Counted from the stretch's first letter, positions 1 to 9,471 are shown. The stretch: 64,000 bases of DNA from Scytonema millei VB511283 (GCF_000817735.3 NZ_JTJC03000001.1:1375336-1439335); one strand, 5' to 3'. Numbers and translations: made by a program. Notes: generated by a model from the letters alone, not told the origin.

Positions 1-915
1 CACATAGGGAATTAGGCGATCGCCAAGTTCTCGGTAGGTGAGAAAACGCGCTCCCGGTTTGAGTTCCGAGACAATGACGACGGGTTCTGTCTCCCCATTA
101 GGCAACTTGGGGGGTTCGGCAGAGGAGGCGTGCAACCACGACCCGAGATGGACTTCATAGACAGAAATTGGCTGTGTTAGGGGGTCGGTATGACGGCGTT
201 TTTCCATCCATTCCAAATCGCTCCATTGATAAGCGTCTAAGTCTGTGACAATGGATGCGGTTTTGGGTCGGGGTTCTTGCTGATAGCCATAAGGGTCAGA
301 CTTTTCGTAGATGTGACCATCGTTATTTTTAATTTCATATTTATAGCGATCGCCGACTTTAAGTTCGGGGACAAATATTTCCCAAACTCCTGTCGCACCT
401 TTACGCATTTGGTGCTTGCGTCCGTCCCAATGATTAAAATCTCCAATAACTGACACGTTGCGCGCGTTCGGAGCCCAAACAGCGAAATAAACTCCTCGAA
501 CGCCATTAATTTCCGTGGTGTGCGCCCCTAATTTCTCGTAAATGCGGTGGTGATTGCCTTCCGCAAATAGATGCAGGTCAAAATCTGTCAAGCGGGGAGA
601 ACGAAAGGCGTAGGGGTCGTAGATCACGCGCTCGTGTTCTCCCTCTAAAATCCGCAACTGATAGTTTGCCAGTTCGGGAAGATCGAGCGTGCATTCAAAA
701 AAATTGGGATGATGCACGGTTTCCATCGGAAATTCTTTTCTTTCCTCTGGCAGTACCACCCACGCTGCACTCGCATTTGGTAAGTATGCTCGCACTGCCC
801 AGACGGTTTTGCCTTCCTGTTCCACGGAATGAGCGCCTAGCACTTCAAAAGGATCTTGATGCTGGTTCCAAATAATTCGATCTACCTGTTCTGGTGCAAT
901 GGTGGTCATAGACAT
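1..915 (-). CDS. glgB: 1,4-alpha-glucan branching enzyme, N-terminal part (runs off the left edge)
   Basis: GlgB makes the alpha-1,6 branches of glycogen in the cytoplasm. About 305 residues are visible and the frame is open to the window edge, so the catalytic GH13 barrel is mostly outside. The start reads MSMTTIAPEQVDRI, the usual opening of cyanobacterial GlgB. It is followed by an N-terminal carbohydrate-binding region and a CBM48 domain (VYFAVWAPNARNVSVIGDFN), then the beginning of the barrel (PISVYEVHLGSWL). A second in-frame ATG lies 6 nt downstream of the chosen start. No long ORF of the window track covers this reading because the gene is cut. Identification is by recalled family sequence and is firm. 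Confidence 0.93.
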   Translation of the reverse strand, partial: MSMTTIAPEQVDRIIWNQHQDPFEVLGAHSVEQEGKTVWAVRAYLPNASAAWVVLPEERKEFPMETVHHPNFFECTLDLPELANYQLRILEGEHERVIYDPYAFRSPRLTDFDLHLFAEGNHHRIYEKLGAHTTEINGVRGVYFAVWAPNARNVSVIGDFNHWDGRKHQMRKGATGVWEIFVPELKVGDRYKYEIKNNDGHIYEKSDPYGYQQEPRPKTASIVTDLDAYQWSDLEWMEKRRHTDPLTQPISVYEVHLGSWLHASSAEPPKLPNGETEPVVIVSELKPGARFLTYRELGDRLIPYV

Positions 916-1065
916 GCAGCTACCTACCTGGAATAAATTTACTAAACTCCTCTCGTCATACTTATACACACTCTTTACATTTATTTGCAAATGAGCAAGC
1001 AAAGCAACAGTATTTAGGCTGATTTTGTCTCAACCATAGGTAAGACTTTGGGGAGTCAGGGAAGA

Positions 1066-1112
1066 GGAGACAAGGGAGATGGGGGAGACAAGGGAGATGG
1101 GGGAGACAAGGA
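1066..1112. repeat. STRR tract, GGAGACAAGGGAGATGGG unit
   Basis: Roughly two and a half tandem copies of an 18-nt purine-rich unit in the glgB upstream spacer, followed by CCAGCCACTAGCCACT-type repeats to about 1168. This is non-coding short tandem repeat DNA of the kind seen throughout the window. Confidence 0.8.
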
Positions 1113-1171
1113 AGCTCTCTAGGAGTAGAGGAAGCAACTCTAGTCACCAGCCACCAGCCACTAGCCACTCC

Positions 1172-1516
1172 TCAAATAGGCAAAAAAGGTAAAAAAGTAC
1201 GAATTGCCTTTCGCAGTTGGAGTAGAAAAACGATTTCTCGAACTTGAGAGTTCAATGTAGGTGGTGCGGGACGGGTTTGTAGTTTAGCCTGTAATTGAGC
1301 GTATTCAGCAGTAGTTAGAGGTTTGCCATCCACAGGCGATCGCGCCGTGAGAAAGATTTCCGTTCGCAAAACTTCTTCTGGTGTATCTTCTGGTGGTGGT
1401 AAAGCTAAGGCAGAATTGGCGATCGCACAGATTGTAAAAAACACGATGCCAACACCTACAAATTGAGTTTGAAAGTGGGCGATCTCTTGACGTTTGCCAG
1501 CTGGCAAAAGCCCCAT
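1172..1516 (-). CDS. Small secreted or membrane-anchored conserved cyanobacterial protein
   Basis: 114 residues. The N-terminus has a positively charged segment (GKRQE) followed by a hydrophobic stretch at about residues 19-38 ending in NSALA, which looks like a signal peptide with a cut before LPPPEDTPEE. The mature part is short and polar (EVLRTEIFLTARSPVDGKPLTTAEYAQLQ), then ends with a basic/hydrophobic tail (RKAIRTFLPFLPI). The central stretch matches my memory of an uncharacterised cyanobacterial family, but no function is known to me. It lies between glgB and psbA, same strand, with no clear operon link. Likely exported to the periplasm or thylakoid lumen (inference from the signal). 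Confidence 0.68.
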   Translation of the reverse strand: MGLLPAGKRQEIAHFQTQFVGVGIVFFTICAIANSALALPPPEDTPEEVLRTEIFLTARSPVDGKPLTTAEYAQLQAKLQTRPAPPTLNSQVREIVFLLQLRKAIRTFLPFLPI

Positions 1517-1643
1517 ACTCTTTCTTTCTCCCTAAACTGCTACCAGAGTATTTATAGCATTTTGTCTGCCCTCCTAAGCACTACACCTAAGCAGTACATA
1601 TGTAGGTACTTATTACTTATGTGGCAAGAGAGCATATTTAATG

Positions 1644-1673
1644 CAAAAAGCGCCCCCCATTATGGGAGGCGCT
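1644..1673 (-). terminator. Rho-independent terminator of psbA
   Basis: Twenty nt past the psbA stop, on the minus strand, an 11-bp near-perfect GC-rich stem (AGCGCCTCCCA / TGGGGGGCGCT) is followed directly by TTTTTGC. This is a textbook intrinsic terminator. Confidence 0.9.
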
Positions 1674-1692
1674 GATGATTTAGAAGAACGAA

Positions 1693-2754
1693 CTAGCCAT
1701 TGAGGGAAGGAGCTTCCACTGCAGCTAAGTCTAAGGGGAAGTTGTGAGCGTTGCGCTCGTGCATCACTTCCATACCCAGGTTAGCGCGGTTGAGGATGTC
1801 TGCCCATGTACCAATCGCATGTCCTTGAGAGTCAACGACTGACTGGTTGAAGTTGAAGCCGTTGAGGTTGAACGCCATCGTGCTGATGCCCAAGGAGGTG
1901 AACCAGATGCCGATCACAGGCCATGCTGCTAAGAAGAAGTGCAATGCACGGCTGTTGTTGAAGGAGGCGTATTGGAAGATTAAGCGACCAAAGTAACCGT
2001 GTGCCGCTACGATGTTGTAGGTTTCTTCTTCTTGTCCGAATTTGTAACCGTAGTTCTGAGATTCGGTTTCGGTGGTTTCACGTACCAAGGAGGAAGTGAC
2101 CAAGGAACCGTGCATGGCGCTGAATAGCGCTCCACCGAATACACCAGCTACACCGAGTTGGTGGAAGGGGTGCATCAGGATGTTATGCTCGGCTTGGAAC
2201 ACTAACATGAAGTTGAATGTTCCCGAAATGCCCAAGGGCATCCCATCAGAGAATGAACCTTGTCCGATTGGGTAAATCAAGAAGACTGCGGTTGCTGCTG
2301 CGACTGGTGCCGAGTATGCTACGCAGATCCAAGGACGCATTCCTAGACGGTAGGACAGTTCCCATTCACGTCCCATGTAGCAGAATACGCCAATCAAGAA
2401 GTGGAAAATTACCAATTGGTAAGGTCCACCGTTGTACAGCCATTCGTCTAATGATGCTGCTTCCCAAATTGGGTAGAAGTGCAAGCCGATGGCGTTGGAA
2501 GATGGCACAACTGCACCAGAGATGATGTTGTTGCCGTAGATCAAAGAACCTGCTACTGGTTCGCGAATCCCGTCGATGTCTACCGGTGGTGCGGCGATGA
2601 AAGCGACGATGAAGCAGGTGGTCGCAGCTAGTAAGGTGGGGATCATCAACACGCCGAACCAGCCAATGTACAGGCGGTTTTCCGTGCTGGCTACCCAGTT
2701 ACAAAACTGTTCCCACAAGGAAGCGCTTTCGCGTCTTTGTAATGTGGTTGTCAT
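1693..2754 (-). CDS. psbA: Photosystem II reaction-centre protein D1, high-light type
   Basis: D1 binds the redox cofactors of photosystem II in the thylakoid membrane. 353 residues, opening [10 protein letters not shown]. The key residues are in place: Tyr161 (YZ), Asp170, Glu189, His190, His198 (P680 ligand), His215 and His272 (iron ligands), Ser264 (QB site), His332, Glu333, His337, Asp342 and Ala344. Residue 130 is Glu (CYMGREWEL), which in cyanobacteria marks the high-light/stress D1 forms, as opposed to Gln130 in the low-light form. The C-terminal extension removed by CtpA is only 9 residues (AVEAPSLNG) instead of the usual 16. A strong terminator follows. psbA is normally a multi-copy family, so other copies are expected elsewhere. 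Confidence 0.98.
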   Translation of the reverse strand: MTTTLQRRESASLWEQFCNWVASTENRLYIGWFGVLMIPTLLAATTCFIVAFIAAPPVDIDGIREPVAGSLIYGNNIISGAVVPSSNAIGLHFYPIWEAASLDEWLYNGGPYQLVIFHFLIGVFCYMGREWELSYRLGMRPWICVAYSAPVAAATAVFLIYPIGQGSFSDGMPLGISGTFNFMLVFQAEHNILMHPFHQLGVAGVFGGALFSAMHGSLVTSSLVRETTETESQNYGYKFGQEEETYNIVAAHGYFGRLIFQYASFNNSRALHFFLAAWPVIGIWFTSLGISTMAFNLNGFNFNQSVVDSQGHAIGTWADILNRANLGMEVMHERNAHNFPLDLAAVEAPSLNG

Positions 2755-3236
2755 GGTTCTATATATTGCTAATTAAACAACAGTAATGCTGTTTGCTTTG
2801 GTATGAATCAGGCTCCCTTCTTGGTTGCCTGTAAATATATCTTTACACAACTTCAGCAAAAATTTCACATACTGCCAATTCTATTAAGTAATGTTAAAAC
2901 AGGATATATATAAAAAAAAGTTATATTTAAAGGGAAAAATGTCTGTCTGTAGGCAATATTCGCAATAAATCTATAGCGATCGCAGCAACTGAAGTGAGCG
3001 CAGTCAATGCTTTGTCAATTTGTCAAGCAGAATTGGTAGGTAAATAGTTAGTTCAAAGTAGTATAAATTTGAAAAATCCTCAGTAGAGAAATATTTAAAT
3101 GTAATGAGGTATATTTCTAAAGGGGGATGAAAAAAAATTAGATTCCAGCAGCCCTAGCAAGGGACTTAAACAGTCATAATTTTCGCGATCGCGCCTCCTA
3201 AAATAGAGGTAAAGACTCACTCCAAGCGAGGTTTAG
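2755..3236. promoter_or_regulatory. AT-rich divergent spacer upstream of psbA
   Basis: 482 bp between psbA (minus) and the 81-residue gene (plus). It is AT-rich, with runs such as TATATATA and AAAAAAAAG near 2905-2925, and has two HIP1-like sites (about 2977 and 3186). The psbA promoter and 5' leader must lie here, but I could not assign confident -35/-10 boxes. No protein-like ORF is seen. Confidence 0.45.
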
Positions 3237-3482
3237 ATGCCTACTTCCAATTCCAACCTCAAAGAAACCGCAGGCGTAAAAGTATTATTTTTTGCAATTC
3301 CCAACAATTTCCTATTGCAGCTCGGTACTGGCTCTCTACTACTTGGGCTAGTTGGAGGTAAAGCTGTAGCTCAGGCAGTAACCGCTATTGGGCAAGCCAG
3401 TGAAGAAGTATTTCGTGGCGATCGCTTGCCAGTTTTGCCATTTCCCGAAACAGAGACGACATCAGAACCTAGTGACGCATAA
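3237..3482 (+). CDS. Small conserved cyanobacterial hypothetical protein
   Basis: 81 residues with one hydrophobic, glycine-rich segment at about residues 25-48 (LLQLGTGSLLLGLVGGKAVAQAV), which may be a membrane helix. It is followed by a polar motif (GQASEEVFRGDRLPVLPFPE) and an acidic tail. I recall close relatives of this motif in other cyanobacteria, always unannotated. It starts at ATG after a weak GAGG (CGAGGTTTAG). It stands alone, divergent from psbA and 124 bp upstream of ppc. Function unknown. Confidence 0.65.
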   Translation: MPTSNSNLKETAGVKVLFFAIPNNFLLQLGTGSLLLGLVGGKAVAQAVTAIGQASEEVFRGDRLPVLPFPETETTSEPSDA

Positions 3483-3606
3483 TTTGCATCGTGCCTAATT
3501 CGTCAGGATTTCGATTAAAGATAAAGATTGTCGCTTCAACAACGAATTAGGACAGCATTCAACTCTACAATTATTAATTGTTCCTGGCTCTACTCGAACA
3601 GACCCT

Positions 3607-6600
3607 ATGACTTCGCTCCTCCACTCCCATGATGAAGCTTTGACTATCAGCACCTCTCCCTTTGATTTGTTCTTGAGGCAACGCCTGCAAACAGTAGAGG
3701 AGTTGTGGGAGTCTGTTCTGAAACAAGAATGCGGTCAAGAATTAGTGAATCTCTTGGCGCAATTACGCGATTTATGCTCGTCAGAAGGACAAGCGATCGA
3801 CGAGCAAATATCGGAAGTCGTTCAATTAATCTCTCAGTTAGAGTTGAACGAAGCAATTCGCGCTGCGCGTGCCTTTGCACTCTATTTCCAGTTGATTAAC
3901 ATTGTCGAGCAGCACTACGAGCAACGCCAACAACTGAGTATCAGTCGCGCTTTGCATCAAAAAGCAGCTAAGCAGCTACATCAAACGCCACAACCCACCT
4001 CTACAATTAACGGACATCAAACAGCAGATGTAAATCGAGATCCTGGCGTAGAGCTGTTAGAAAAAAACTGGCACGCTACCCAGCAGCAGCAAAAACAAGG
4101 GACTTTCCACACCTTGTTTCCCCATCTACGGCAGATGAACGTACCGCCGCAACACATTCAACGGTTGATCGACCAATTAGATGTCAGATTAGTCTTTACG
4201 GCGCACCCAACTGAGATCGTCCGCTCTACAATTCGCGATAAGCAAAGACGCTTAGCCAAGCTACTGCAACAGCTCGATCGGATTGAGGAAAGTACGGGCA
4301 GTATTGAAGGTGCTAATCCTTGGGAAGCAGAAGCCCTGCGGGAACAGCTAACAGAAGAAATTCGCCTTTGGTGGCGCACTGACGAGTTACACCAGTTTAA
4401 GCCAGCAGTGTTAGATGAGGTAGAGTACGCCCTGCACTACTTCAAAGAAGTTTTGTTCGAGCAAATTCCCCTGCTGAATCACAGATTTAAACACGCTCTG
4501 GCATCTGCCTTTCCCCGCTTGCGTCCGCCTAGTAATAACTTTTGTAAATTTGGTTCCTGGGTAGGATCGGATCGGGATGGCAACCCTTCAGTGACACCCC
4601 AAGTTACGTGGCAAACGGCTTGCTATCAACGCCAGTTGGTGTTGGAAAAATACATTCATTCAGTCAAGCGACTGACAAATTTATTGAGCATATCGCTGCA
4701 CTGGAGCGATGTCCTGCCAGATTTATTAGAATCTCTGGAGCAGGATCGGTTGCAGATGAACGAAGTGTATGAAGCACTTGCCCTGCGGTATCGTCAAGAA
4801 CCGTATCGGCTCAAGCTTGCCTACATTTTGAAGCGACTAGAAAATACATTCGAGCGTAACGCGCGCCTGTACAACAAGAATCTGCGCAAGCAAGAAATTC
4901 AAGAAGAGAACGTCACCACGGCAGTCTATAAATCTGGGCTTGACTTTCTCGCGGAATTACGACTAATTCAACGCAACTTGTCAGAAACAGGCTTAAACTG
5001 CCGAGAACTTGATAGCCTGATTTGTCAAGTAGAAATTTATGACTTTAACCTAGCTCACCTCGATATTCGCCAAGAATCTTCTCGCCACGCCCATGCTTTC
5101 AATGAAGTGTTGGAATATCTACAAATTCTGCCTCAGTCATATAACGAATTGTCAGAAGCAGAAAGAGTCAAGTGGTTGTCGGAAGAATTGCAGACTCGTC
5201 GTCCGTTGATTCCCGCCGAACTACCTTTTAGTGAAAAAACCAACGAAGCGATCGAAACTTTGCGCGTCGTGCGTTTGTTACAGCAAGAGTTTGGCGTGCA
5301 GGTTTGCCAGAGTTACATTATCAGCATGAGCCGCGATCTGAGCGATTTGCTAGAGGTGCTGTTACTAGCTAAAGAAGCTGGACTCTACGATCCAGCAACA
5401 GGAATCGGGACGATCCAAGTCGTACCTCTATTTGAGACGGTAGAGGACTTGCAACGCGCCCCCAGCATCATGCAACAGCTATTCGAACTGAAGTTTTATC
5501 GCGCTTTGTTGGCAGGAGGGTATGAAGCGATAAAACGGGAGTCGGGAGTCGGGAGTCGGGAGTCGGTGGGACAAGGGGACAAGGAGACAAGAAGACAAGG
5601 AAACAATTCTAGTCACCAGCCACTAGCCACTAGCCACTCTCCACTTACTGCTCACTTACAAGAGGTGATGTTGGGTTACTCAGATAGCAACAAGGATTCT
5701 GGGTTTCTCAGCAGCAATTGGGAAATTCACAAAGCGCAAAAAGCACTCCAACAAGTTGCCGAACAGCATGGAGTCGATTTGAGAATTTTTCACGGACGCG
5801 GCGGCTCGGTAGGACGTGGTGGTGGTCCTGCATACGAGGCAATTTTGGCTCAACCCGGACATAGTATCAATGGCAGAATTAAGATTACCGAACAGGGTGA
5901 GGTTTTAGCCTCTAAATATTCGCTGCCAGAGTTGGCGCTTTACAACTTAGAAACGATTTCGACTGCCGTGATTCAGGCTAGCTTGTTACGCACGGGCTTT
6001 GATAATATTCAACCATGGAATGAAATATTAGAAGAGCTAGCAGCGCGATCGCGGCAACATTATCGCGCCCTGATCTACGAGCAACCAGATTTCATTGACT
6101 TTTTCCACCAAGTGACTCCGATTGACGAGATCAGCCAGCTGCAAATCAGCTCTCGCCCCGCACGACGACAAGGTGGAAAAAAAGATTTAAGTGGTTTGCG
6201 GGCAATTCCTTGGGTGTTTAGTTGGACGCAAAGCCGTTTTCTCCTACCTGCTTGGTATGGTGTCGGCGCAGCTTTGCAGGAATTTTTAAACGAGGAACCA
6301 GAGCAACACCTCAAATTGTTACGTTATTTCTACATGAAGTGGCCCTTCTTCAAAATGGCAATTTCTAAAGTAGAGATGACGCTGGCAAAAGTAGACATGC
6401 AAATCGCTCATCACTACGTCAAGGAGTTATCGAAACCCCAAGACTTAGAACGATTTGAGCGGCTATTCGAGCAAATTTTGCAAGAGTTTCACCTCACAAC
6501 TGACTTAGTACTGAGTATTACAGGTCATAAACGCCTGCTCGACGGCGATCCAGTCCTACAGCAGTCCGTACAGTTGCGAAGCGCGACGATTGTACCGTTA

Positions 6601-6756
6601 GGATTTTTGCAGGTTTCATTGCTGAAGCGACTGCGGCAATACAGCAACCCGAGTACGACAGGCATCATTGATTCCCGTCATAGTAAAGGCGAATTATTGC
6701 GCGGTGCATTGTTAACTATCAATGGAATCGCCGCCGGGATGAGGAATACTGGTTGA
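3607..6756 (+). CDS. ppc: Phosphoenolpyruvate carboxylase
   Basis: Carboxylates phosphoenolpyruvate with bicarbonate to oxaloacetate, the main anaplerotic CO2 fixation of cyanobacteria. 1049 residues. Family signatures: TAHPTE with its catalytic His (near residue 200), [25 protein letters not shown], the glycine loop [14 protein letters not shown], and the conserved C-terminal NTG. Between [11 protein letters not shown] (residue 643) and [12 protein letters not shown] there is a low-complexity stretch of about 37 residues ([20 protein letters not shown] and on to PLATSHSPL). Its DNA is exactly the STRR repeat seen in intergenic gaps, kept in frame. The rest of the enzyme looks intact. A TTGGTAG repeat begins right at the stop codon. 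Confidence 0.97.
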   Translation: MTSLLHSHDEALTISTSPFDLFLRQRLQTVEELWESVLKQECGQELVNLLAQLRDLCSSEGQAIDEQISEVVQLISQLELNEAIRAARAFALYFQLINIVEQHYEQRQQLSISRALHQKAAKQLHQTPQPTSTINGHQTADVNRDPGVELLEKNWHATQQQQKQGTFHTLFPHLRQMNVPPQHIQRLIDQLDVRLVFTAHPTEIVRSTIRDKQRRLAKLLQQLDRIEESTGSIEGANPWEAEALREQLTEEIRLWWRTDELHQFKPAVLDEVEYALHYFKEVLFEQIPLLNHRFKHALASAFPRLRPPSNNFCKFGSWVGSDRDGNPSVTPQVTWQTACYQRQLVLEKYIHSVKRLTNLLSISLHWSDVLPDLLESLEQDRLQMNEVYEALALRYRQEPYRLKLAYILKRLENTFERNARLYNKNLRKQEIQEENVTTAVYKSGLDFLAELRLIQRNLSETGLNCRELDSLICQVEIYDFNLAHLDIRQESSRHAHAFNEVLEYLQILPQSYNELSEAERVKWLSEELQTRRPLIPAELPFSEKTNEAIETLRVVRLLQQEFGVQVCQSYIISMSRDLSDLLEVLLLAKEAGLYDPATGIGTIQVVPLFETVEDLQRAPSIMQQLFELKFYRALLAGGYEAIKRESGVGSRESVGQGDKETRRQGNNSSHQPLATSHSPLTAHLQEVMLGYSDSNKDSGFLSSNWEIHKAQKALQQVAEQHGVDLRIFHGRGGSVGRGGGPAYEAILAQPGHSINGRIKITEQGEVLASKYSLPELALYNLETISTAVIQASLLRTGFDNIQPWNEILEELAARSRQHYRALIYEQPDFIDFFHQVTPIDEISQLQISSRPARRQGGKKDLSGLRAIPWVFSWTQSRFLLPAWYGVGAALQEFLNEEPEQHLKLLRYFYMKWPFFKMAISKVEMTLAKVDMQIAHHYVKELSKPQDLERFERLFEQILQEFHLTTDLVLSITGHKRLLDGDPVLQQSVQLRSATIVPLGFLQVSLLKRLRQYSNPSTTGIIDSRHSKGELLRGALLTINGIAAGMRNTG
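5537..5640 (+). repeat. STRR tract inside the ppc coding sequence
   Basis: Tandem GGGAGTC units, then GGACAAGGGGACAAGGAGACAAG, then CCAGCCACTAGCCACTAGCCACT. The same three unit types occur in non-coding gaps elsewhere in the window (for example near 1066, 24752 and 31256). Here they are translated as residues of about 644-680 of PEP carboxylase without breaking the frame. Confidence 0.9.
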
Positions 6757-6788
6757 TTGGTAGTTGGTAGTTGGTAGTTGGTAGTTGG
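6757..6788. repeat. STRR tract, TTGGTAG unit
   Basis: Four to five tandem heptamers TTGGTAG starting at the ppc stop codon and ending at a GCGATCGC site just before the next gene. Confidence 0.85.
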
Positions 6789-6817
6789 CGATCGCGTTTA
6801 CAAATGACTAATGACCA

Positions 6818-7081
6818 ATGACAAACAAAAAAAGAATGTTGGTTTGTACCTTTGTCGCGTTGGCAGCGGGATGTTTTGGTGCGATCGCAGGTGGGCAAAT
6901 TAGTGCATGGGTACACCAGCAAAACTGTCAACAATTCCAGTGGGGAGGCAAGGAAATTTGTCAAGCTTGGGCGATCCCAGGAGCGCTCTGGCAAGGTAGT
7001 ACGACTGGATTTTGGGTTAGTGAAGTGGTAGGTGCGTTACTGGCTGGTTTAGCAACCCAACGAGGGGCTACTGACAACTGA
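6818..7081 (+). CDS. Small membrane protein, conserved in cyanobacteria
   Basis: 87 residues with two hydrophobic segments, about residues 6-30 (MLVCTFVALAAGCFGAIAGG) and 52-80 (WAIPGALWQGSTTGFWVSEV). Between them is a short polar loop with two cysteines (NCQQFQWGGKEICQAW) that could form a disulphide on the outer side. It starts at ATG inside an AATGACCAATGACAA repeat, so the start has no ribosome site worth naming. The last residues (GATDN) are coded by the ACTGATAACTGATAACTG repeat. Small proteins like this are common in cyanobacteria; function unknown. Confidence 0.6.
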   Translation: MTNKKRMLVCTFVALAAGCFGAIAGGQISAWVHQQNCQQFQWGGKEICQAWAIPGALWQGSTTGFWVSEVVGALLAGLATQRGATDN

Positions 7082-7093
7082 TAACTGATAACT

Positions 7094-7232
7094 GTACGGG
7101 CGGGTTTTGACCTTAGATTTACAGATGGGATAGTGGATCTTGCGCGCACCCGCTCCTATGTCCTGTACGGGCGGGTTTTGGGCAAAGCTGGATTGACACA
7201 AACGCTGAATCTGTTGCTAAACCCGCCCCTAC
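7094..7232 (+). repeat. Two adjacent copies of a ~67-bp palindromic-ended repeat
   Basis: Copies at 7094-7160 and 7165-7232. Each opens with GTACGGGCGGGTTTTG and closes with a version of AAACCCGCCCCTAC, so the ends are inverted repeats around a variable middle. Other copies lie at 15282, 15359, 17280 and 23753. Looks like a REP/MITE-type element. Confidence 0.75.
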
Positions 7233-7248
7233 GATAACTGATAACTGT

Positions 7249-7635
7249 TCACTGGTCGCTGGTGGCAGTAGGTGTTTGCAAGCTCTCCCAACTCTTCCAA
7301 GTATTGGTATTTGTGTCAAAACAGCGCCAGCTCGACCGTTCTGCTTCTTGGTAGCAAATCAACACGCGGTGGCTATATGGGTAGCTGCTACTGATGTAAG
7401 ACACTACTTGTTGTAGAGGGGCTGTTTTGCGACTGAGCCGCCTAGCAACAGCCTGGTTGGGGCATTCAATTAGCATGGCTGAGTGTCCGTCAATGTAGGT
7501 GAGAGAAAAGACAGACATGCGCAAAATTGCCCGCAACCAACTTTCCGTATGGTCAAAATACTCGTCTACAATCCTGTTAGTAAATGCTCTTTGCAACGAA
7601 CGGTCGTTGGAGTTGGGTTTGAGAGAGTCTGACAT
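7249..7635 (-). CDS. Conserved hypothetical protein
   Basis: 128 residues when started at the internal ATG (MSDSLKPNSNDRSLQ). A longer 160-residue reading exists, but its extra N-terminus is probably upstream sequence. The protein is soluble, with a helical N-terminal half (AFTNRIVDEYFDHTESWLRAILR) and a beta-rich second half (FSLTYIDGHSAMLIECPNQA, RVLICYQEAERSSWRCFD). I recall similar cyanobacterial proteins without a function. The C-terminal TATSDQ and the stop are coded by STRR sequence. It is convergent with the 87-residue gene and divergent from the next one. Confidence 0.62.
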   Translation of the reverse strand: MSDSLKPNSNDRSLQRAFTNRIVDEYFDHTESWLRAILRMSVFSLTYIDGHSAMLIECPNQAVARRLSRKTAPLQQVVSYISSSYPYSHRVLICYQEAERSSWRCFDTNTNTWKSWESLQTPTATSDQ

Positions 7636-7840
7636 AGTGACGCTTGTGAGTGGCTGGCTTGAGGTTAGATCGAAAATGTTGAGAGTGACAAGTAGGCAAT
7701 TCCCTTCGGGGTAGCTTCGCTTCACGCGCAACCAAGCAGATTTTTTCTATTTGTAACAGAAAAATTTCTGTGGATGCTTTTTGTTTTGATTTTGCCAATC
7801 TCTCTTGGTAGAATGCATCCGTAGATCTTCTCATATAGCT

Positions 7841-8140
7841 ATGTCTGCGGAAACGTCACTAGATAACACTTTGGGAGCAGATGCCGTCGATCGCGCAATT
7901 GCGGATGGGATCGATTTGGACGGCTCCCCAATTCCTCCTGTCAAGTTGGAACTTTACCATCAAGTCATGGCGCTAGAAGCAGGAAGACAGCGCAGTGGCG
8001 TGTCAAATACAATGCGATCGCGGATCGTGCGCATCGGTGCGAAGCACATTTCCCAAGCGGAACTCAACCAAATGCTACTCGATGCTGGTTTTGCACCACT
8101 TAAGGAGAAGGAAGTCGCTTTTTATTACGGGAATAAATAG
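7841..8140 (+). CDS. DUF4090-like small conserved protein
   Basis: 99 residues from the ATG that gives MSAETSLDNTLGADAVDRAI. A longer reading starting at 7805 adds twelve residues unlike the family. The core (DLDGSPIPPVKLELYHQVMALE, then RSGVSNTMRSRIVRIGAKHI and the C-terminal DAGFAPLKEKEVAFYYG) matches my recollection of the cyanobacterial DUF4090 family. The many charged residues and absence of hydrophobic helices point to a soluble cytoplasmic protein. Single gene, divergent from its left neighbour and convergent with the next. Function unknown; the family name is from memory. Confidence 0.75.
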   Translation: MSAETSLDNTLGADAVDRAIADGIDLDGSPIPPVKLELYHQVMALEAGRQRSGVSNTMRSRIVRIGAKHISQAELNQMLLDAGFAPLKEKEVAFYYGNK

Positions 8141-8210
8141 AAGACAAAGGGGACAAGGAAGCAGAGGCAGCTGGGGGACGCAAGGTTGCTAAGGAAGCTG
8201 AGGGAGCAAC

Positions 8211-8242
8211 ACTGATAACTGATAACTGATAACTGATAACTG
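8211..8242. repeat. STRR tract, GATAACT unit
   Basis: Four tandem copies of the heptamer GATAACT between two convergent genes. The preceding 70 bp are other STRR-like purine repeats (GACAAGGGGACAAGG, GCTGAGGGAGC). Confidence 0.85.
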
Positions 8243-8251
8243 CTCCCTCAA

Positions 8252-8647
8252 TTACCACTCATAGCCGCGCTCGACCCAATAATACCAATCTTCGATCGCT
8301 TCTAACGTGTCGTCATCAACTTCCATCGGTACGACATCATATAAAGGTACGGCAAAAGTATCTTCCGTACCCTCTTCTTGATAAACGATTTCTACATACA
8401 TATCGTCTTGGCATTCTTCTTCCGATGCCATTCCGATAACTTCGACTTCTTCACCTTCGATTTCTACTTCATCTTCCGAGTCAATCGGACGCTCTTCTGA
8501 AATCCAGATGGCGTTGAAAGGAAATTTAATCTTGTTATCGAGATAGTAATACCAACCTAGTCGCCGTTCTTCTTCGTCATAAGCATCAACGACGACTTCC
8601 ATTTCGATTCTTTCTTCTCTGCTTGCGTCGATTTCCAACTCGGACAT
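8252..8647 (-). CDS. CcbP-like acidic calcium-binding protein
   Basis: 131 residues from the ATG giving MSELEIDASREER; a 153-residue reading with an upstream ATG is possible. Very acidic. It shows the features I associate with CcbP, the cyanobacterial calcium-binding protein that buffers cytosolic calcium and is degraded during heterocyst development in Anabaena: a DAYDEEERRLGWYYYLDNKI block, an EEVEVIGMASEEECQDDMYV block, and a C-terminal EAIEDWYYWVERGYEW. Calcium would bind to surface carboxylate clusters. The presence of this family is not restricted to heterocyst formers. Standalone gene. The assignment rests on remembered family sequence; function in this strain is inferred. Confidence 0.75.
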   Translation of the reverse strand: MSELEIDASREERIEMEVVVDAYDEEERRLGWYYYLDNKIKFPFNAIWISEERPIDSEDEVEIEGEEVEVIGMASEEECQDDMYVEIVYQEEGTEDTFAVPLYDVVPMEVDDDTLEAIEDWYYWVERGYEW

Positions 8648-8899
8648 GGGAAACCTCACCACAATGGGCTGAGCGTGAACATTACCAAGCACAAACATTC
8701 TAGATGCTAGCAATACTAGCTAGACAATGAGGTTAAAAATTTTAAAGCGCCAAGTGTAGAAATCATTGCAGAAAGATGAATTTAACTTTACCTTAAGTTG
8801 CGATCGCACCAACAATTTTTTGACTTATATCTAGGAAGGCGATCGAATTAAAAATATTCGCTCTAACTGAATTACAAACTTTGGCAAATTGTTGGCAAC

Positions 8900-9397
8900 C
8901 TACCAACCCCAACTACCAGGAACACCTTTAAATGGTCCAACAATATCGCTCGTAATCCAGCCACCATAAAAGTTCCCTGGCTGAGGCTGTACTTTTTCCC
9001 CATCGACATAGCAAGCATCCATGACATGAGCATAAAAAGCTACATAATCTTTAATCGGGGCAAAACTTGGCGTGGGGTCGGGATAAAACCAGGCTACATT
9101 CTCAGCCTGTTTGTCGCCGACAACAATAGTGTAATATCCTGCTCGACCTTTCCATTCGCAAAAACTCGCATTGGGTGTTCTGACGAGGTACTCCATTTTA
9201 ATATCGCTAGGAGGGATATAGTAAACCGGGGGATGGCTGGTTTCGAGTACGCGCTTGGCATGGCGAGTATTGGCAATTTCTACACCATTGAAAATAATTT
9301 GAATCTGCTTGTTAACATCCTCCAATCGAGGAGGTCTGGGGTAATCCCAGACTGATTCTTGACCGGGAGCAGGTTGGATGCGTTGAGGATGCGCCAT
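8900..9397 (-). CDS. DUF427 domain protein
   Basis: 165 residues. The DUF427 signature is clear: IFNGVEIANTRHAKRVLETSHPPVYYIPPSDIKMEYL, then SFCEWKGRAGYYTIVVGDK, and AWFYPDPTPSF. The family folds as a small beta barrel and has no firmly established reaction. The C-terminal third (YVAFYAHVMDACYVDGEKVQ and PQPGNFYGGWITSDIVGPFK) is the usual cyanobacterial form. Soluble and cytoplasmic. It stands 74 bp upstream of proA on the same strand, with a palindromic hairpin between them, so co-transcription is uncertain. Confidence 0.88.
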   Translation of the reverse strand: MAHPQRIQPAPGQESVWDYPRPPRLEDVNKQIQIIFNGVEIANTRHAKRVLETSHPPVYYIPPSDIKMEYLVRTPNASFCEWKGRAGYYTIVVGDKQAENVAWFYPDPTPSFAPIKDYVAFYAHVMDACYVDGEKVQPQPGNFYGGWITSDIVGPFKGVPGSWGW

Positions 9398-9425
9398 GCT
9401 AGTTTTCTATGTGATGAATGTTACT

Positions 9426-9453
9426 GTAGGGGCGCACGGCTGTGCGCCCCTAC
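9426..9453. repeat. 28-bp palindromic hairpin repeat
   Basis: GTAGGGGCGCACGGCTGTGC followed by GCCCCTAC: a near-perfect 12-bp stem with a small loop. Two sister copies lie at 20556-20583 and 41932-41959. No T-run follows on either strand, so it is more like an interspersed repeat than a terminator. Confidence 0.8.
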
Positions 9454-9471
9454 TATAAATCTGCGTCCTTA

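Noticed and set aside
962-1168. 68-residue minus-strand ORF rich in CLPHLPC repeats
   Set aside because: It is a translation of the GGAGACAAGGGAGATGGG tandem repeat, with no protein-like pattern beyond the repeat.
2072-2776. Three plus-strand ORFs antisense to psbA
   Set aside because: They are shadows of the D1 codons on the other strand; D1 is certain.
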